Counted from the first letter of the stretch, positions 37,098-45,963 are shown. The stretch is 64,000 nucleotides of DNA from Sterolibacterium sp. (GCA_019105045.1 JAHRWT010000017.1:1-64000); one strand, 5' to 3'. Translations and numbers: made by a program. The notes: generated by a model from the sequence alone, not told the origin.

Positions 37098-37364
37098 TTA
37101 CCGCGCTGCCTTACCAAGAGCTTCGCGAGCCTGCTGCTGCAACATCCGGTAAGCGCGTTCCCATTCACCGTCGCGCGGAGTGATCCGCACCACCTTGCCC
37201 AGCAAGGCTTCCAGCGCCCGCATCCGTTCGACGGCCTGATCGTAATTGGCGGCATCAACCAGTTCCACCGGACGATCCTGGCAGACCCCGATGCACGGCT
37301 GTGGTGCTTCGACCTTGCCACAGCCAATGCACTGCCAGCCCTTGATGCGTGGTGCGTCATTCAT
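37098..37364 (-). CDS. Small Cys-rich (zinc-ribbon-like) hypothetical protein
   Basis: MNDAPRIKGWQCIGCGKVEAPQPCIGVCQDRPVELVDAANYDQAVERMRALEALL; start trimmed to in-frame ATG with Cys cluster. Confidence 0.7.
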   Translation of the reverse strand: MNDAPRIKGWQCIGCGKVEAPQPCIGVCQDRPVELVDAANYDQAVERMRALEALLGKVVRITPRDGEWERAYRMLQQQAREALGKAAR

Positions 37365-37566
37365 CAACGCCATCTCCGACTGATGGCTCTGCCGCCGCCT
37401 CACGCTCCCGCTTGGCGCGCAGACGCTCGTTTTTCTTGTCATCGTTGAAAAAGAAATAACGCCCGGCCAGCACGCAACCTTTCATGCCCGGATCGCACGG
37501 CAAGTTATTGACCTTGCTGCACAGCCCATCGACTTCGTGCGGGCAACTCCATGATCCTCCAGCCAT
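37357..37566 (-). CDS. Small Cys-rich hypothetical protein
   Basis: MAGGSWSCPHEVDGLCSKVNNLPCDPGMKGCVLAGRYFFFNDDKKNERLRAKRE; overlaps next gene by 8 nt. Confidence 0.7.
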   Translation of the reverse strand: MAGGSWSCPHEVDGLCSKVNNLPCDPGMKGCVLAGRYFFFNDDKKNERLRAKREREAAAEPSVGDGVDE

Positions 37567-37657
37567 GACCCTTCTCCTTACCTTCAATCCGCGCACCGGT
37601 CACGACTGCGACGGCTGCAACAACGACGGCAACCGAGGGTTGCCACGGTTGAGGCTG

Positions 37658-38068
37658 TCACTTCAACCAGCCGGGAGCGGCAAACTCTTCACGCAACAAG
37701 CCCAGTTCGTTCTGATGTTGTCTGGCAATATGCTGCACCAGTTTCTCACCCGCTGGCAGCAAGTGCACTTCGACCTGGCGACGATCGGTACGGCTTGCCC
37801 GGCGTTCAACCAGACCCGCTTTCTCACACCGATCGACCAGGGCCACTACGCCATGATGCTTGGCCTGCAACTGCTCGGCCAGCTCACCGATGCTGGCCCA
37901 TTCACGCGCCTGTCCGCCCTTGAGCTGCAGCAACAGCTGATACTGCAATGGCGTCACACCACTTTCCTGACAAATGGATTCGCTGACGCGCAGAAAACAG
38001 CGCAGGCGGTAACGAAAATGCGCCAGCCGCTGGTAATCATCCCGGTTCAAAGTTGCAGTCTTCCTCAT
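37658..38068 (-). CDS. MarR family transcriptional regulator
   Basis: wHTH: LTPLQYQLLLQLKG-like ...ASIGELAEQLQAKHHGVVALVDRCEKAGLVERRASRTDRRQVEVHLL. Confidence 0.88.
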   Translation of the reverse strand: MRKTATLNRDDYQRLAHFRYRLRCFLRVSESICQESGVTPLQYQLLLQLKGGQAREWASIGELAEQLQAKHHGVVALVDRCEKAGLVERRASRTDRRQVEVHLLPAGEKLVQHIARQHQNELGLLREEFAAPGWLK

Positions 38069-38112
38069 ATCCTGCTTGATCACACGAATTTCACACGAAT
38101 TTCACACGGCAA

Positions 38113-38135
38113 ATTATATCACGTTATGATACAAT
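38113..38135. promoter_or_regulatory. Candidate MarR-type operator
   Basis: ATTATATCACGTTATGATACAAT, imperfect 23-bp dyad with TATCA/TGATA arms in the marR - 38247 intergenic. Confidence 0.5.
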
Positions 38136-38246
38136 TTTCCCCGGTTGGATGTAAAACGAGTGTATCTAGCCTTTTGCTGCGTGCGGGTTTGCGCCCGTGC
38201 CACTCGATTGCAAGCCCATACGCTTGCCTGAAGACAGGAGAACATC

Positions 38247-38810
38247 ATGAAGTTTACCGCCATTTCCAGAATGCCTTTTTCTGCCAAAGCTGTCTGGCCG
38301 GAACTTGCCCGGGTAGACGCACAGGTCGTCCGACTGTTTTTTCTGCAAGTCGTACCACTATCGCTGCTGCCACCCGCCATGATCTACCTGGCAGGGCATC
38401 ATTACAGCGATACCTTTGTCCAGGGACTGGAAAGCCGCTCCTGGGGCAGCATTGCCAGCATTTTCTTTCTCGGAGAAATTCTCTCGGTCGGCCTGATGGG
38501 CTGGCTGATCCACCAGGCCGCGCGGCATTGGCACGGCAGCATCAGCTATCGCAACGCCTACCTGCTCGCCACCATTGCACCGATTCCGCTCTGGCTCTCT
38601 TCGCTGGGGTTGGTGACTGAAAGCCTGGCACTGAACATCCTGTTCTCGGTCATTGCGCTGTGCCTGTCCTGCGCGCTGGTCTATCAAGGCGTGCGGGCGT
38701 TATGCACCATCAAGGAAGATGTCGAAGCCGCCGCCATCACCCAGCTCGTCTTTGGGGCCGGGATGCTGCTCTGGGGTATGCTGCTTTCCTTGGTACTGCT
38801 GCCGATCTGA
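38247..38810 (+). CDS. Yip1-like multi-pass membrane protein
   Basis: 187 aa, about 5 TM segments, YIP1-like pattern. Confidence 0.65.
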   Translation: MKFTAISRMPFSAKAVWPELARVDAQVVRLFFLQVVPLSLLPPAMIYLAGHHYSDTFVQGLESRSWGSIASIFFLGEILSVGLMGWLIHQAARHWHGSISYRNAYLLATIAPIPLWLSSLGLVTESLALNILFSVIALCLSCALVYQGVRALCTIKEDVEAAAITQLVFGAGMLLWGMLLSLVLLPI

Positions 38811-38882
38811 CGCGATGAAGCATCCTGCGCCGACCAGCCGTGGCAGAATCGCTTTACCGCTCTTTTCCCGCTGCAGAACATC

Positions 38883-40076
38883 ATGAGTGATTCCAGCAAC
38901 CATGCCTTTTCCACACGCGCCATTCATGCCGGCGAACATGCGTGGCGCGATGCCCATGGTTCTCCCCGCACACCGCTGTATTCGACAACAACATTCAGAT
39001 TCGACAAGACCGCCGACCTGCTGGATGTCGTCGAGGGGCGCAAACCCGGCTGCCTGTACACCCGCTACGGCAGCAACCCGACCATACAGGCGCTCGAAAC
39101 CAGGCTGGCTTCGCTGAACCAGGCCGAAGCCGCGCTGACCTTTGCAGCCGGCATGGCGGCGATTTCGGCACTGTTCCTGGCGCATGGCCGGCGTGGCATC
39201 ATCTGCGTGGGCGACATCTACGGCGGCACCTGGCAACTGCTCAGTGAACAGCTGTCCTTGCTTGGCATACGCAGCGAATCCCTGCTCAGCAGCGAACTTG
39301 CCCGCCTGCCCGGCCTGCTCCAGCAAGGTGCCGGCCTGCTGTATTTTGAAACACCGGGCAACCCAACGCTGGAAATCATCGACATCGCCGCCATGGTCGC
39401 TCAAGCCCGGGCGCATGGCGCGCTGGTTGCCATCGACAACACTTTCGCCTCACCCATCAACCAGCAACCTCACGCACTGGGTGTCGATCTGGTCGTGCAA
39501 AGTGCGACCAAATATCTGGGTGGCCACAGCGATCTGACCGCCGGCGTGGTGAGCGGCAGCGCCGCCCTGCTCGCCCCCATCGCCACCTGGCGCAAGAATC
39601 TTGGCCAGCTCATCGCACCAGAAACAGCCCATCTGCTCACACGCAGCCTGAGCACACTGGAAATCCGCGTCCGCCAGCAAAACCAGCACGCCGCCACCAT
39701 CGCTGCGGCCATGGCGCAACACCCCAGAATCAAACGCGTGCTCTATCCGGGCCTGCCCGATTTTCCCGGCCACGCGCTGGCCAAGCGCCAGATGAGCGGC
39801 TTTGGCGGCATGTTGACGCTCGAAATCGACGGCAACGGCGCCGCTGCAGCGCGCGTCGTCGACCATCTGCAATTGATCTGCCTGGCACCCAGTCTGGGCG
39901 GCGTGGAAACGCTGGCAACCCAGCCCAGCACCACGTCGCACCATGATTTCTCGACTGCAGAACGCCAGCGGCGCGGCATCAGCGATGCCATGATCCGGAT
40001 TTCCGTCGGTCTTGAAGACCCCGCCGACCTGCTGGCCGATCTCGAACAGGCACTGGCCAGCCTGGATCGCCCCTGA
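38883..40076 (+). CDS. PLP-dependent O-succinylhomoserine sulfhydrylase / cystathionine gamma-synthase family
   Basis: FSTRAIHAGEHAWRDAHGSPRTPLYSTTTFRF...VVQSATKYLGGHSDLTAGVV (PLP lysine). Confidence 0.88.
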   Translation: MSDSSNHAFSTRAIHAGEHAWRDAHGSPRTPLYSTTTFRFDKTADLLDVVEGRKPGCLYTRYGSNPTIQALETRLASLNQAEAALTFAAGMAAISALFLAHGRRGIICVGDIYGGTWQLLSEQLSLLGIRSESLLSSELARLPGLLQQGAGLLYFETPGNPTLEIIDIAAMVAQARAHGALVAIDNTFASPINQQPHALGVDLVVQSATKYLGGHSDLTAGVVSGSAALLAPIATWRKNLGQLIAPETAHLLTRSLSTLEIRVRQQNQHAATIAAAMAQHPRIKRVLYPGLPDFPGHALAKRQMSGFGGMLTLEIDGNGAAAARVVDHLQLICLAPSLGGVETLATQPSTTSHHDFSTAERQRRGISDAMIRISVGLEDPADLLADLEQALASLDRP

Positions 40077-40083
40077 AGTTGCC

Positions 40084-40416
40084 TCAAACCCGATGCAGCA
40101 GCACGGTAATCAATAACGTGGCGTTTTCCAGCGCGGTGACGGCATGGGGCACGCTGTCGGCCAGATAGATCAGGCTGCCAGGCCCCATCTGCTGGCGCTT
40201 GCCGTGAGCCTCAAGTTCGATCAGACCTTCGATGCACTGCAAGGTCATCGCGCCGGCCGCCGTATGTTCCTGCAATGTTTTGCCGGCAGGCACCGCCAGC
40301 CGGAAAACCTCCAGGTGCTCGGCTCTCACCAGAGTGACCGAAGCCTTGTCGTGAAAAGCCGAACCCAAAGGACGGACATCCATCAGCTCCCCTGAAGCGG
40401 CATGTGTCATGGCCAT
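40084..40416 (-). CDS. Cupin domain protein
   Basis: FRLAVPAGKTLQEHTAAGAMTLQCIEGLIELEAHGKRQQMGPGSLIYLADSVPHAVTALE. Confidence 0.85.
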   Translation of the reverse strand: MAMTHAASGELMDVRPLGSAFHDKASVTLVRAEHLEVFRLAVPAGKTLQEHTAAGAMTLQCIEGLIELEAHGKRQQMGPGSLIYLADSVPHAVTALENATLLITVLLHRV

Positions 40417-40478
40417 GATTTTCTCCTCGAATTCTTTTCACGCATCTGCGCATCAAATGCAAAAACAGGCCAGCCGAC

Positions 40479-40943
40479 TCAGGACGGCAGCATGGAATGG
40501 CAGCCCGCGCCCAGTTGCCGGTGGGCTTCGTCGATGCGCGCCAGGGCTTCGGCGGACAGCAAGGACTCCGCCCGGTTGAACAATTCCCGCTCTTCGAAGC
40601 GGACATGCGCATCGAGCAGCTTGCCAAAATCAGCGACCACAGAAAAATCCTGCGCGCCAATTCGCGTTGCCAGGCGACGCAACTCGGCATGTTCCAGCAA
40701 GGTGCGCTCGACCATGGGAATAACCTCGTCAGCGGGCCGGGCTTCACGCAGCGCCGACAGCAAGGCGATTTCCTCCACCTGGAAATGCGGCTCCAGTTCG
40801 CGGGCAAAAATCTCCGGCAACGTGCTCATGAATTCCCTGGCCTCGGTCTGGGTGCCTGCGGCCAGGCGCTGGGCGCGCTTGGCCAGCACCAAGGCCGTGT
40901 GATGTTCACGGGACAACTGCAACAAATGCGGACTGCGACGCAT
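40479..40943 (-). CDS. Hemerythrin-like domain protein
   Basis: LSREHHTALVLAKRAQRL...LEPHFQVEEIALL...HVRFEERELFNRAE (His/Glu iron ligands). Confidence 0.85.
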   Translation of the reverse strand: MRRSPHLLQLSREHHTALVLAKRAQRLAAGTQTEAREFMSTLPEIFARELEPHFQVEEIALLSALREARPADEVIPMVERTLLEHAELRRLATRIGAQDFSVVADFGKLLDAHVRFEERELFNRAESLLSAEALARIDEAHRQLGAGCHSMLPS

Positions 40944-41042
40944 GGGCTGAACCTCCTTGCAAAAGAGGATTACTGAGTTTCTGAAAATCCATGAAATAAA
41001 TATCTGTCGCGACGAATCATCAAACCACCCGAGTCAACAGGA

Positions 41043-41900
41043 TCACCAATAATTCTCGAATGCCAGCTGCCCCGGCTTGCCACGCCGCCCCACCTGCAGG
41101 CCGCGCTCGGTCAGCTGCCTGCGCAGATCAACCGCCATTTGCGGATTGCCGCAGACCATCACCCGCGAATGCGCCGCATCAAGCGACACGCCGACCCTGG
41201 CTTCCAGACGGCCATCCGCCAACACTTCCGTGATGCGCGCAGACAGCGTCCCCGCAACGGATTCACGCGTTACCAACGGCACATAATGCAGGCGCGCCCG
41301 ACTCCCGGCCAGCAGCACATGCTGCGGCAAGCCGGCAATGGTCTTGCTGTAGGCCAGATCCCGCGCTTCGCGCACGCTATAGACCAGCACCAGATTCTCG
41401 TAATCCTGCCAGACTTGCGGGTCATGCAGAATGGACAGAAAAGGCGCGACGCCCGTGCCACTGGCCAGCAGCCACAAATCACGCCCACCGGCAAAGCGGT
41501 CTGTCGTCAGGAAACCAAAGCTGTTCTTTTCGATCCGCAGGCTATCGCCGATTTGCCGTTCAGCCAGGCGAGTAGTGAATTCGCCATCCGGCACGACGAT
41601 GGAAAAAAACTCCAGATGCTCATCGTAACTTGCCGACGCCATGGAATACGCCCGCCACACAACCTCGCCATCAGGCTCGTCACGCCGCAGCGGCAAGCCC
41701 AACCGGGCAAACTGCCCGGGCACGAAGCGGAACCCTGGATGGCGCGTGGTACGCAGGGAAAACAGCTGCGGTGCCCAGCGTTTGATGCCGAGTATGCGTT
41801 CTTCGCTCCATTTTTCACTGCCCGCAGCCTGCGAAGACTGCGAAGAGTGCAAAGACTGCGAAGACTGCGCCAGAAAAACCGTTTCGACAGGTTTGTTCAT
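41043..41900 (-). CDS. Ferredoxin--NADP reductase-like oxidoreductase
   Basis: FRFVPGQFARLGLP...WRAYSMASASYDEHLEFFSIVVPDGEFTTRL...LLASGTGVAPFLSIL...MVCGNPQMAVDLRRQL. Confidence 0.9.
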   Translation of the reverse strand: MNKPVETVFLAQSSQSLHSSQSSQAAGSEKWSEERILGIKRWAPQLFSLRTTRHPGFRFVPGQFARLGLPLRRDEPDGEVVWRAYSMASASYDEHLEFFSIVVPDGEFTTRLAERQIGDSLRIEKNSFGFLTTDRFAGGRDLWLLASGTGVAPFLSILHDPQVWQDYENLVLVYSVREARDLAYSKTIAGLPQHVLLAGSRARLHYVPLVTRESVAGTLSARITEVLADGRLEARVGVSLDAAHSRVMVCGNPQMAVDLRRQLTERGLQVGRRGKPGQLAFENYW

Positions 41901-41958
41901 CTTGCCTCCACGCCACACTCCATTCTCCGCACCATGCCGTCGCCGCCACACCGCTGGC

Positions 41959-42255
41959 TCAATGCACAGCGGCCAGCTTGTCCTTGTCGAGCGACCGTCC
42001 CAACGCCACAGCCGCATGTTTGCGGATGCGGATGCGCCAGCATTGCGGCCCCTGCTCCAGATATTCCCAACTGAAACCGCGTGGTGCTTCGGCCAGCAGC
42101 AAATAGCGCAAAGGCGTCGAATGATGAAAATGCGTCAATTCGAGCGTTTCCCCCGGCTGCAAGCGGCTGAAACGCTCAAAAACCAGCGGCCGCCGCTCTG
42201 CCGCAGCCAGCATGCGCAAGTCAACAGCGATATTCCCTTGATTTTCTTGATCCAT
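41959..42255 (-). CDS. DUF2249 domain protein
   Basis: DLRMLAAAERRPLVFERFSRLQPGETLELTHFHHSTPLRYLLLAEAPRGFSWEYLEQGPQCWRIRIRK. Confidence 0.85.
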   Translation of the reverse strand: MDQENQGNIAVDLRMLAAAERRPLVFERFSRLQPGETLELTHFHHSTPLRYLLLAEAPRGFSWEYLEQGPQCWRIRIRKHAAVALGRSLDKDKLAAVH

Positions 42256-42283
42256 GGTATTGCTCCCTGCCACGCAATGACAT

Positions 42284-42306
42284 AAGGTATATTTCACATA
42301 CAACTT
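42284..42306. promoter_or_regulatory. Candidate NsrR-like operator in the DUF2249 - Rrf2 divergent intergenic
   Basis: AAGGTATATTTCACATACAACTT, 11-1-11 dyad resembling the NsrR consensus (AAGATGYATTT-N-AAATRCATCTT). Confidence 0.5.
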
Positions 42307-42367
42307 AATATTAGCAACTCAGTCTGCTGAAAGCAATATTTGAACTACATCTTTAACGGATTCTGCC

Positions 42368-42811
42368 ATGCGTCTGACCACCTTTTCTGACTACACCTTG
42401 CGCGTCCTGATGTACCTGGCGCTCGATCCGGATCGCCTGGCGACCATTCCGGAAATCGCCGCCGCCTATGACATCTCCGAAAATCATCTGATGAAAGTGG
42501 TGCACCAGCTCGCCCGCACCGGCGTCATCGACTCCATCCGCGGCAAGGGTGGCGGCATTCGCCTGGCACGGCCGGCAGACGAAATCCGTCTGGGTGCCGT
42601 GGTCCGCGCCAGCGAAGGCGAAAGCGCCATTGTCGAGTGCATGGATCCGGAAAAAAACACCTGCTGCATCACCCCGGCCTGTCAGCTCAACAGCATCTTG
42701 ATCCGCGCTTTCAACGCCCTCTTTGACACACTCGATGAGTACACCCTGGCCGACCTGATGGGCAAGAAGCAGGCCATCATCCGCCTGCTCAATACGGGGA
42801 ACCCGGGCTGA
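42368..42811 (+). CDS. nsrR: Rrf2 family regulator, NsrR-like
   Basis: MRLTTFSDYTLRVLMYLAL...SENHLMKVVHQLARTGVIDSIRGKGGGIRLARPADEIRLGAVVR...C-x5-CC-x4-C Fe-S ligand region. Confidence 0.85.
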   Translation: MRLTTFSDYTLRVLMYLALDPDRLATIPEIAAAYDISENHLMKVVHQLARTGVIDSIRGKGGGIRLARPADEIRLGAVVRASEGESAIVECMDPEKNTCCITPACQLNSILIRAFNALFDTLDEYTLADLMGKKQAIIRLLNTGNPG

Positions 42812-42841
42812 AATCGCGCCACATAAGATGTATTTATTTTG

Positions 42842-42894
42842 TTGCTTAAAAGATTTTCCAATGATAATCTGTACATGTATCGATGATACATCTT
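42842..42894 (+). promoter_or_regulatory. Sigma70-like promoter with NsrR-like operator over the start region
   Basis: TTGCTT (42842-42847) - 17 bp - TAATCT (42865-42870); operator TACATGTATCGATGATACATCTT (42872-42894) contains perfect 7-bp arms ATGTATC/GATACAT. Confidence 0.6.
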
Positions 42895-42901
42895 TACAGC
42901 C

Positions 42902-43243
42902 ATGACCGAGACGACGACAGCAGCCCCTTCCAACGGCACACTTGATCTTGATGGACTTGTCGAAGCCCTGCGTGCGGTGATCGACCCTGAAGTCGGCATG
43001 AACATTGTCGACCTCGGCCTGATCTACCGCATCGTGGTCACCGATGACGAATCCGCACTGGAAATCGAGATGACCATGACCTCACCGGCTTGCCCGATGA
43101 GCGAATCCATCGTCGAAGATGTCGAGATTGTCCTGCGCGATCAATTGCCGGAAGAAGTGCTCAGGAATGTCAAACTGGTCTGGGATCCCCCCTGGAGCCC
43201 ATCGATGATGAGTCCGGACGCCCGGGCGCATTACGGCTGGTAA
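42902..43243 (+). CDS. MIP18/DUF59 family metal-sulfur cluster assembly factor
   Basis: LVEALRAVIDPEVGMNIVDLGLIYRI...MTSPACPMSESIVEDVE...VKLVWDPPWSPSMMSPDAR. Confidence 0.92.
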   Translation: MTETTTAAPSNGTLDLDGLVEALRAVIDPEVGMNIVDLGLIYRIVVTDDESALEIEMTMTSPACPMSESIVEDVEIVLRDQLPEEVLRNVKLVWDPPWSPSMMSPDARAHYGW

Positions 43244-43282
43244 GACCCACCCGTTTCTTCCTTTCTTTCACTGGAGCCTCTC

Positions 43283-43564
43283 ATGAGCAATGCAGAAAAC
43301 ATCAAGACCACCATCGATGTCCGCACCATTCCGCCGCGTGAACGCCATCCGCTGATTTTCAATACCTATGACAGCCTGGCTGCCGGTGAAGGCTTGTTGC
43401 TGGTCAATGACCACGACCCGAAACCGCTCTATTACCAATTCCAGTCCGAATCCAAAGGCGAATTCACCTGGGACTATCTGGAACAGGGTCCGGCCGTCTG
43501 GCGCGTGCGCATCGGCAAGGCCGCCACCGGAGAAGCCGCCAGCACCCGTTGCTGTAGCCACTGA
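43283..43564 (+). CDS. DUF2249 domain protein
   Basis: TIDVRTIPPRERHPLIFNTYDSLAAGEGLLLVNDHDPKPLYYQFQSESKGEFTWDYLEQGPAVWRVRIGK. Confidence 0.88.
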   Translation: MSNAENIKTTIDVRTIPPRERHPLIFNTYDSLAAGEGLLLVNDHDPKPLYYQFQSESKGEFTWDYLEQGPAVWRVRIGKAATGEAASTRCCSH

Positions 43565-43613
43565 ACTGCTGCGCATCGGTAACCGAGCACGCCGTCACAG
43601 AAACCTGATCCTG

Positions 43614-44735
43614 ATGCGCCCGCTGCCACCTGCTGCCCGTCTGCCCCTGCTGGCTTTGGGCGTCATTGCCCTGATTGTCGGCATTCTGGCCGGCCTGGCA
43701 CGGCTGGCAGTCCGCGTTCCGGATGCAGCAGCCAGCCAGGCGGGGGTACATGGGGCACTGATGATTGCTGCCTTTCTGGGCACGGTCATCAGTCTGGAAC
43801 GCGCCGTCGCCCTGATGCGCAACTGGGCCTATCTGGCCCCCCTGGGTGCCGGATTGGGCGGCCTGGCCTTACTGGCAGGGTTGCCCATTGCCCTTGCCCA
43901 GTGGCTGTTCTGCCTGGCCGGCGCGACCTTGACTTTCGGCAGCGCCCTGCTGTTTTTCCGCCAGCCCGCACTGTATCTGGCCACGCTGGCGCTCGGCGCC
44001 CTGAGCTGGCTGATTGGCAATCTGGCCTGGTGGCTCAGCGACCACATTTTCATCGCCATCCCCTGGTGGATGGCCTTCCTGATCCTGACCATCGCTGGCG
44101 AGCGGCTGGAACTGACGCGTTTTCTGCCAACCACGCTGACGGTACAACGAATTTTTGCAGCCATCGTCGCCTTCATGTTGCTGGGTCTGTTGCTCACCTT
44201 CTGGTCAGAAAACATGGGCCTGCGGATTTTTGCCGCCAGCATCCTGGTACTTTCCTTCTGGTTGTTGCGCAATGACATTGCCCGGCGTACCGTCAAGCAG
44301 GCCGGCCTGACCCGTTTCATTGCCCTGTGCCTGCTGGGAGGCTATCTCTGGCTCATCGTCGGTGGCCTGCTCGGTATGCAGGGTAACTTCGCAAGCGTCG
44401 CCGCCGGCAGCCCTCTGCGCGATGCGGCTTTGCACAGCATCTTTCTTGGCTTTGTCTTTTCGATGATCTTTGGCCACGCGCCGGTCATCTTTCCAGCCGT
44501 CGCCAAGGTCAGAATCGACTACCATCCGGTTTTCTATCTTCCCTGGCTGCTGCTGCACCTGTCCCTGCTGTTGCGCATCATTGCCGACCTGCTACCTGCC
44601 GCCCACGCGCTGCGTGGTCCGGCTGGCATCAGCAATGCCATCGCTCTGGCGCTGTTCATCATCACCATGCTGCTGGCGGTGGTGAAAACCGCGCAACGCC
44701 GGCGTCACGTGCAGGCCCGGGGACAGGACAACTGA
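43614..44735 (+). CDS. NnrS-like multi-pass membrane protein
   Basis: About 12 TM; HGALMIAAFLGTVISLERAVAL, ERLELTRFLP, FGHAPVIFPAVAKVRIDYHP. Confidence 0.8.
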   Translation: MRPLPPAARLPLLALGVIALIVGILAGLARLAVRVPDAAASQAGVHGALMIAAFLGTVISLERAVALMRNWAYLAPLGAGLGGLALLAGLPIALAQWLFCLAGATLTFGSALLFFRQPALYLATLALGALSWLIGNLAWWLSDHIFIAIPWWMAFLILTIAGERLELTRFLPTTLTVQRIFAAIVAFMLLGLLLTFWSENMGLRIFAASILVLSFWLLRNDIARRTVKQAGLTRFIALCLLGGYLWLIVGGLLGMQGNFASVAAGSPLRDAALHSIFLGFVFSMIFGHAPVIFPAVAKVRIDYHPVFYLPWLLLHLSLLLRIIADLLPAAHALRGPAGISNAIALALFIITMLLAVVKTAQRRRHVQARGQDN

Positions 44736-44748
44736 TACAGGACACCTC

Positions 44749-45369
44749 ATGCACACACCCGATTTCTTTACTGCGGTTCCCACCTTGAAACTGCACGATC
44801 CACTGGCGAATTTTCTGGGTACCAGCCAGGATGGCATCATCGAATACACTTATCTTGATGTCGTCAAACTGGCCGGCCATTCCTGCCCCACTGTGGCTTG
44901 CGCTTACTGGCTGACGCGCCAGGCGCTGCACGCACTGTATGGCGCGGAGCTGCCCGAACGCGGCGCCATTCGTGTCGAATTCCGTGAGGATCTGCTGGAA
45001 GGGGTGACCGGCGTCATCGCCAATGTCGTGTCCATGCTGACTGGAGCCACCGTCGATAGCGGCTTCAAAGGACTGGCTGGACGCTTCGACCGCCGTCAAT
45101 TGCTGAGTTTCAACGCCGAAATACCGCTGGAAATACGTTATACCCGCCTGCACGACGGCAAGCCGCTCAATCATGTCGATGCTGCAGCCAACCCGCGCCT
45201 GGTGGCCGCAGACCCCGCAACGTTCCAGCTCATGCAGCGTGGTCTGCAGGATCGCGCCAGCCCGGAAGAAAAACAACAGTTTGCCCAGCTCTGGCAGCAG
45301 CGTGTGCGCTGCATCCTGCTCGAACATGGCGATGATCCAGCGGTATTCCAGCTGCAACCGGGCAGGTAA
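44749..45369 (+). CDS. FmdE-superfamily (formylmethanofuran dehydrogenase subunit E-like) protein
   Basis: LDVVKLAGHSCPTVACAYWLTRQALHALYG motif. Confidence 0.7.
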   Translation: MHTPDFFTAVPTLKLHDPLANFLGTSQDGIIEYTYLDVVKLAGHSCPTVACAYWLTRQALHALYGAELPERGAIRVEFREDLLEGVTGVIANVVSMLTGATVDSGFKGLAGRFDRRQLLSFNAEIPLEIRYTRLHDGKPLNHVDAAANPRLVAADPATFQLMQRGLQDRASPEEKQQFAQLWQQRVRCILLEHGDDPAVFQLQPGR

Positions 45370-45492
45370 AACAAAACATCCGGAGCAAGACAGCACGCAG
45401 CCTCTGCCACACCCCGGGTGTTTCGTCAGTTTCGTCAGTTTCGCCGCAGTTTCATCTTATGGCGCGCAGCAGCCCGGCAAGCGGGTCAAGTC

Positions 45493-45963
45493 TCAGGCCA
45501 GTTGCTGCGCCTCGGCGGCCAGCGTGCCATGACCGCCATGAATGTAATCCACCAGCTGGTCATTGGAAAATTCCAGCTCGGCGATGATGTCCTTTACCAG
45601 ATCGCCAATTGAAACGATGCCGACCAGTTCGCCATCATCGAGCACCGGCAAATGACGCAGACGATTGCGGGTCATGATGGCCATGCACTCATGGCTACTT
45701 TGGCTGGATGAAACAGAAATCACCGGCGAAGACATGATCTTGCTGACCGGAGTATCGCGCGAAGACAGATCGAACAAAGCAATCTTGCGTGCATAGTCAC
45801 GCTCGGAAAAAATTCCCACGATTTCCTTGCCGCGCATCACCAGCAAAGCACCGAGATTCTTGTCCGCCATCACACGCAATGCCTCGAACACAGTCGCTTC
45901 CGGCGCAGTCGCATACACCGTCGAACTGGTCCTGGCTTTCAGAATATTCGAAATGGGTCTCAT
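45493..45963 (-). CDS. CBS-domain pair protein
   Basis: Two CBS repeats: VMADKNLGALLVMRGKEIVGIFSERDYARKI and CMAIMTRNRLRHLPVLDDGELVGIVSIGDLVKDII; alternative start at 45987. Confidence 0.9.
   Translation of the reverse strand: MRPISNILKARTSSTVYATAPEATVFEALRVMADKNLGALLVMRGKEIVGIFSERDYARKIALFDLSSRDTPVSKIMSSPVISVSSSQSSHECMAIMTRNRLRHLPVLDDGELVGIVSIGDLVKDIIAELEFSNDQLVDYIHGGHGTLAAEAQQLA

Noticed and set aside
37484-38620. 378-aa plus-strand ORF spanning the marR and Yip1-like region
   Set aside because: Antisense to marR and out of frame with the Yip1-like gene; no domain signature.
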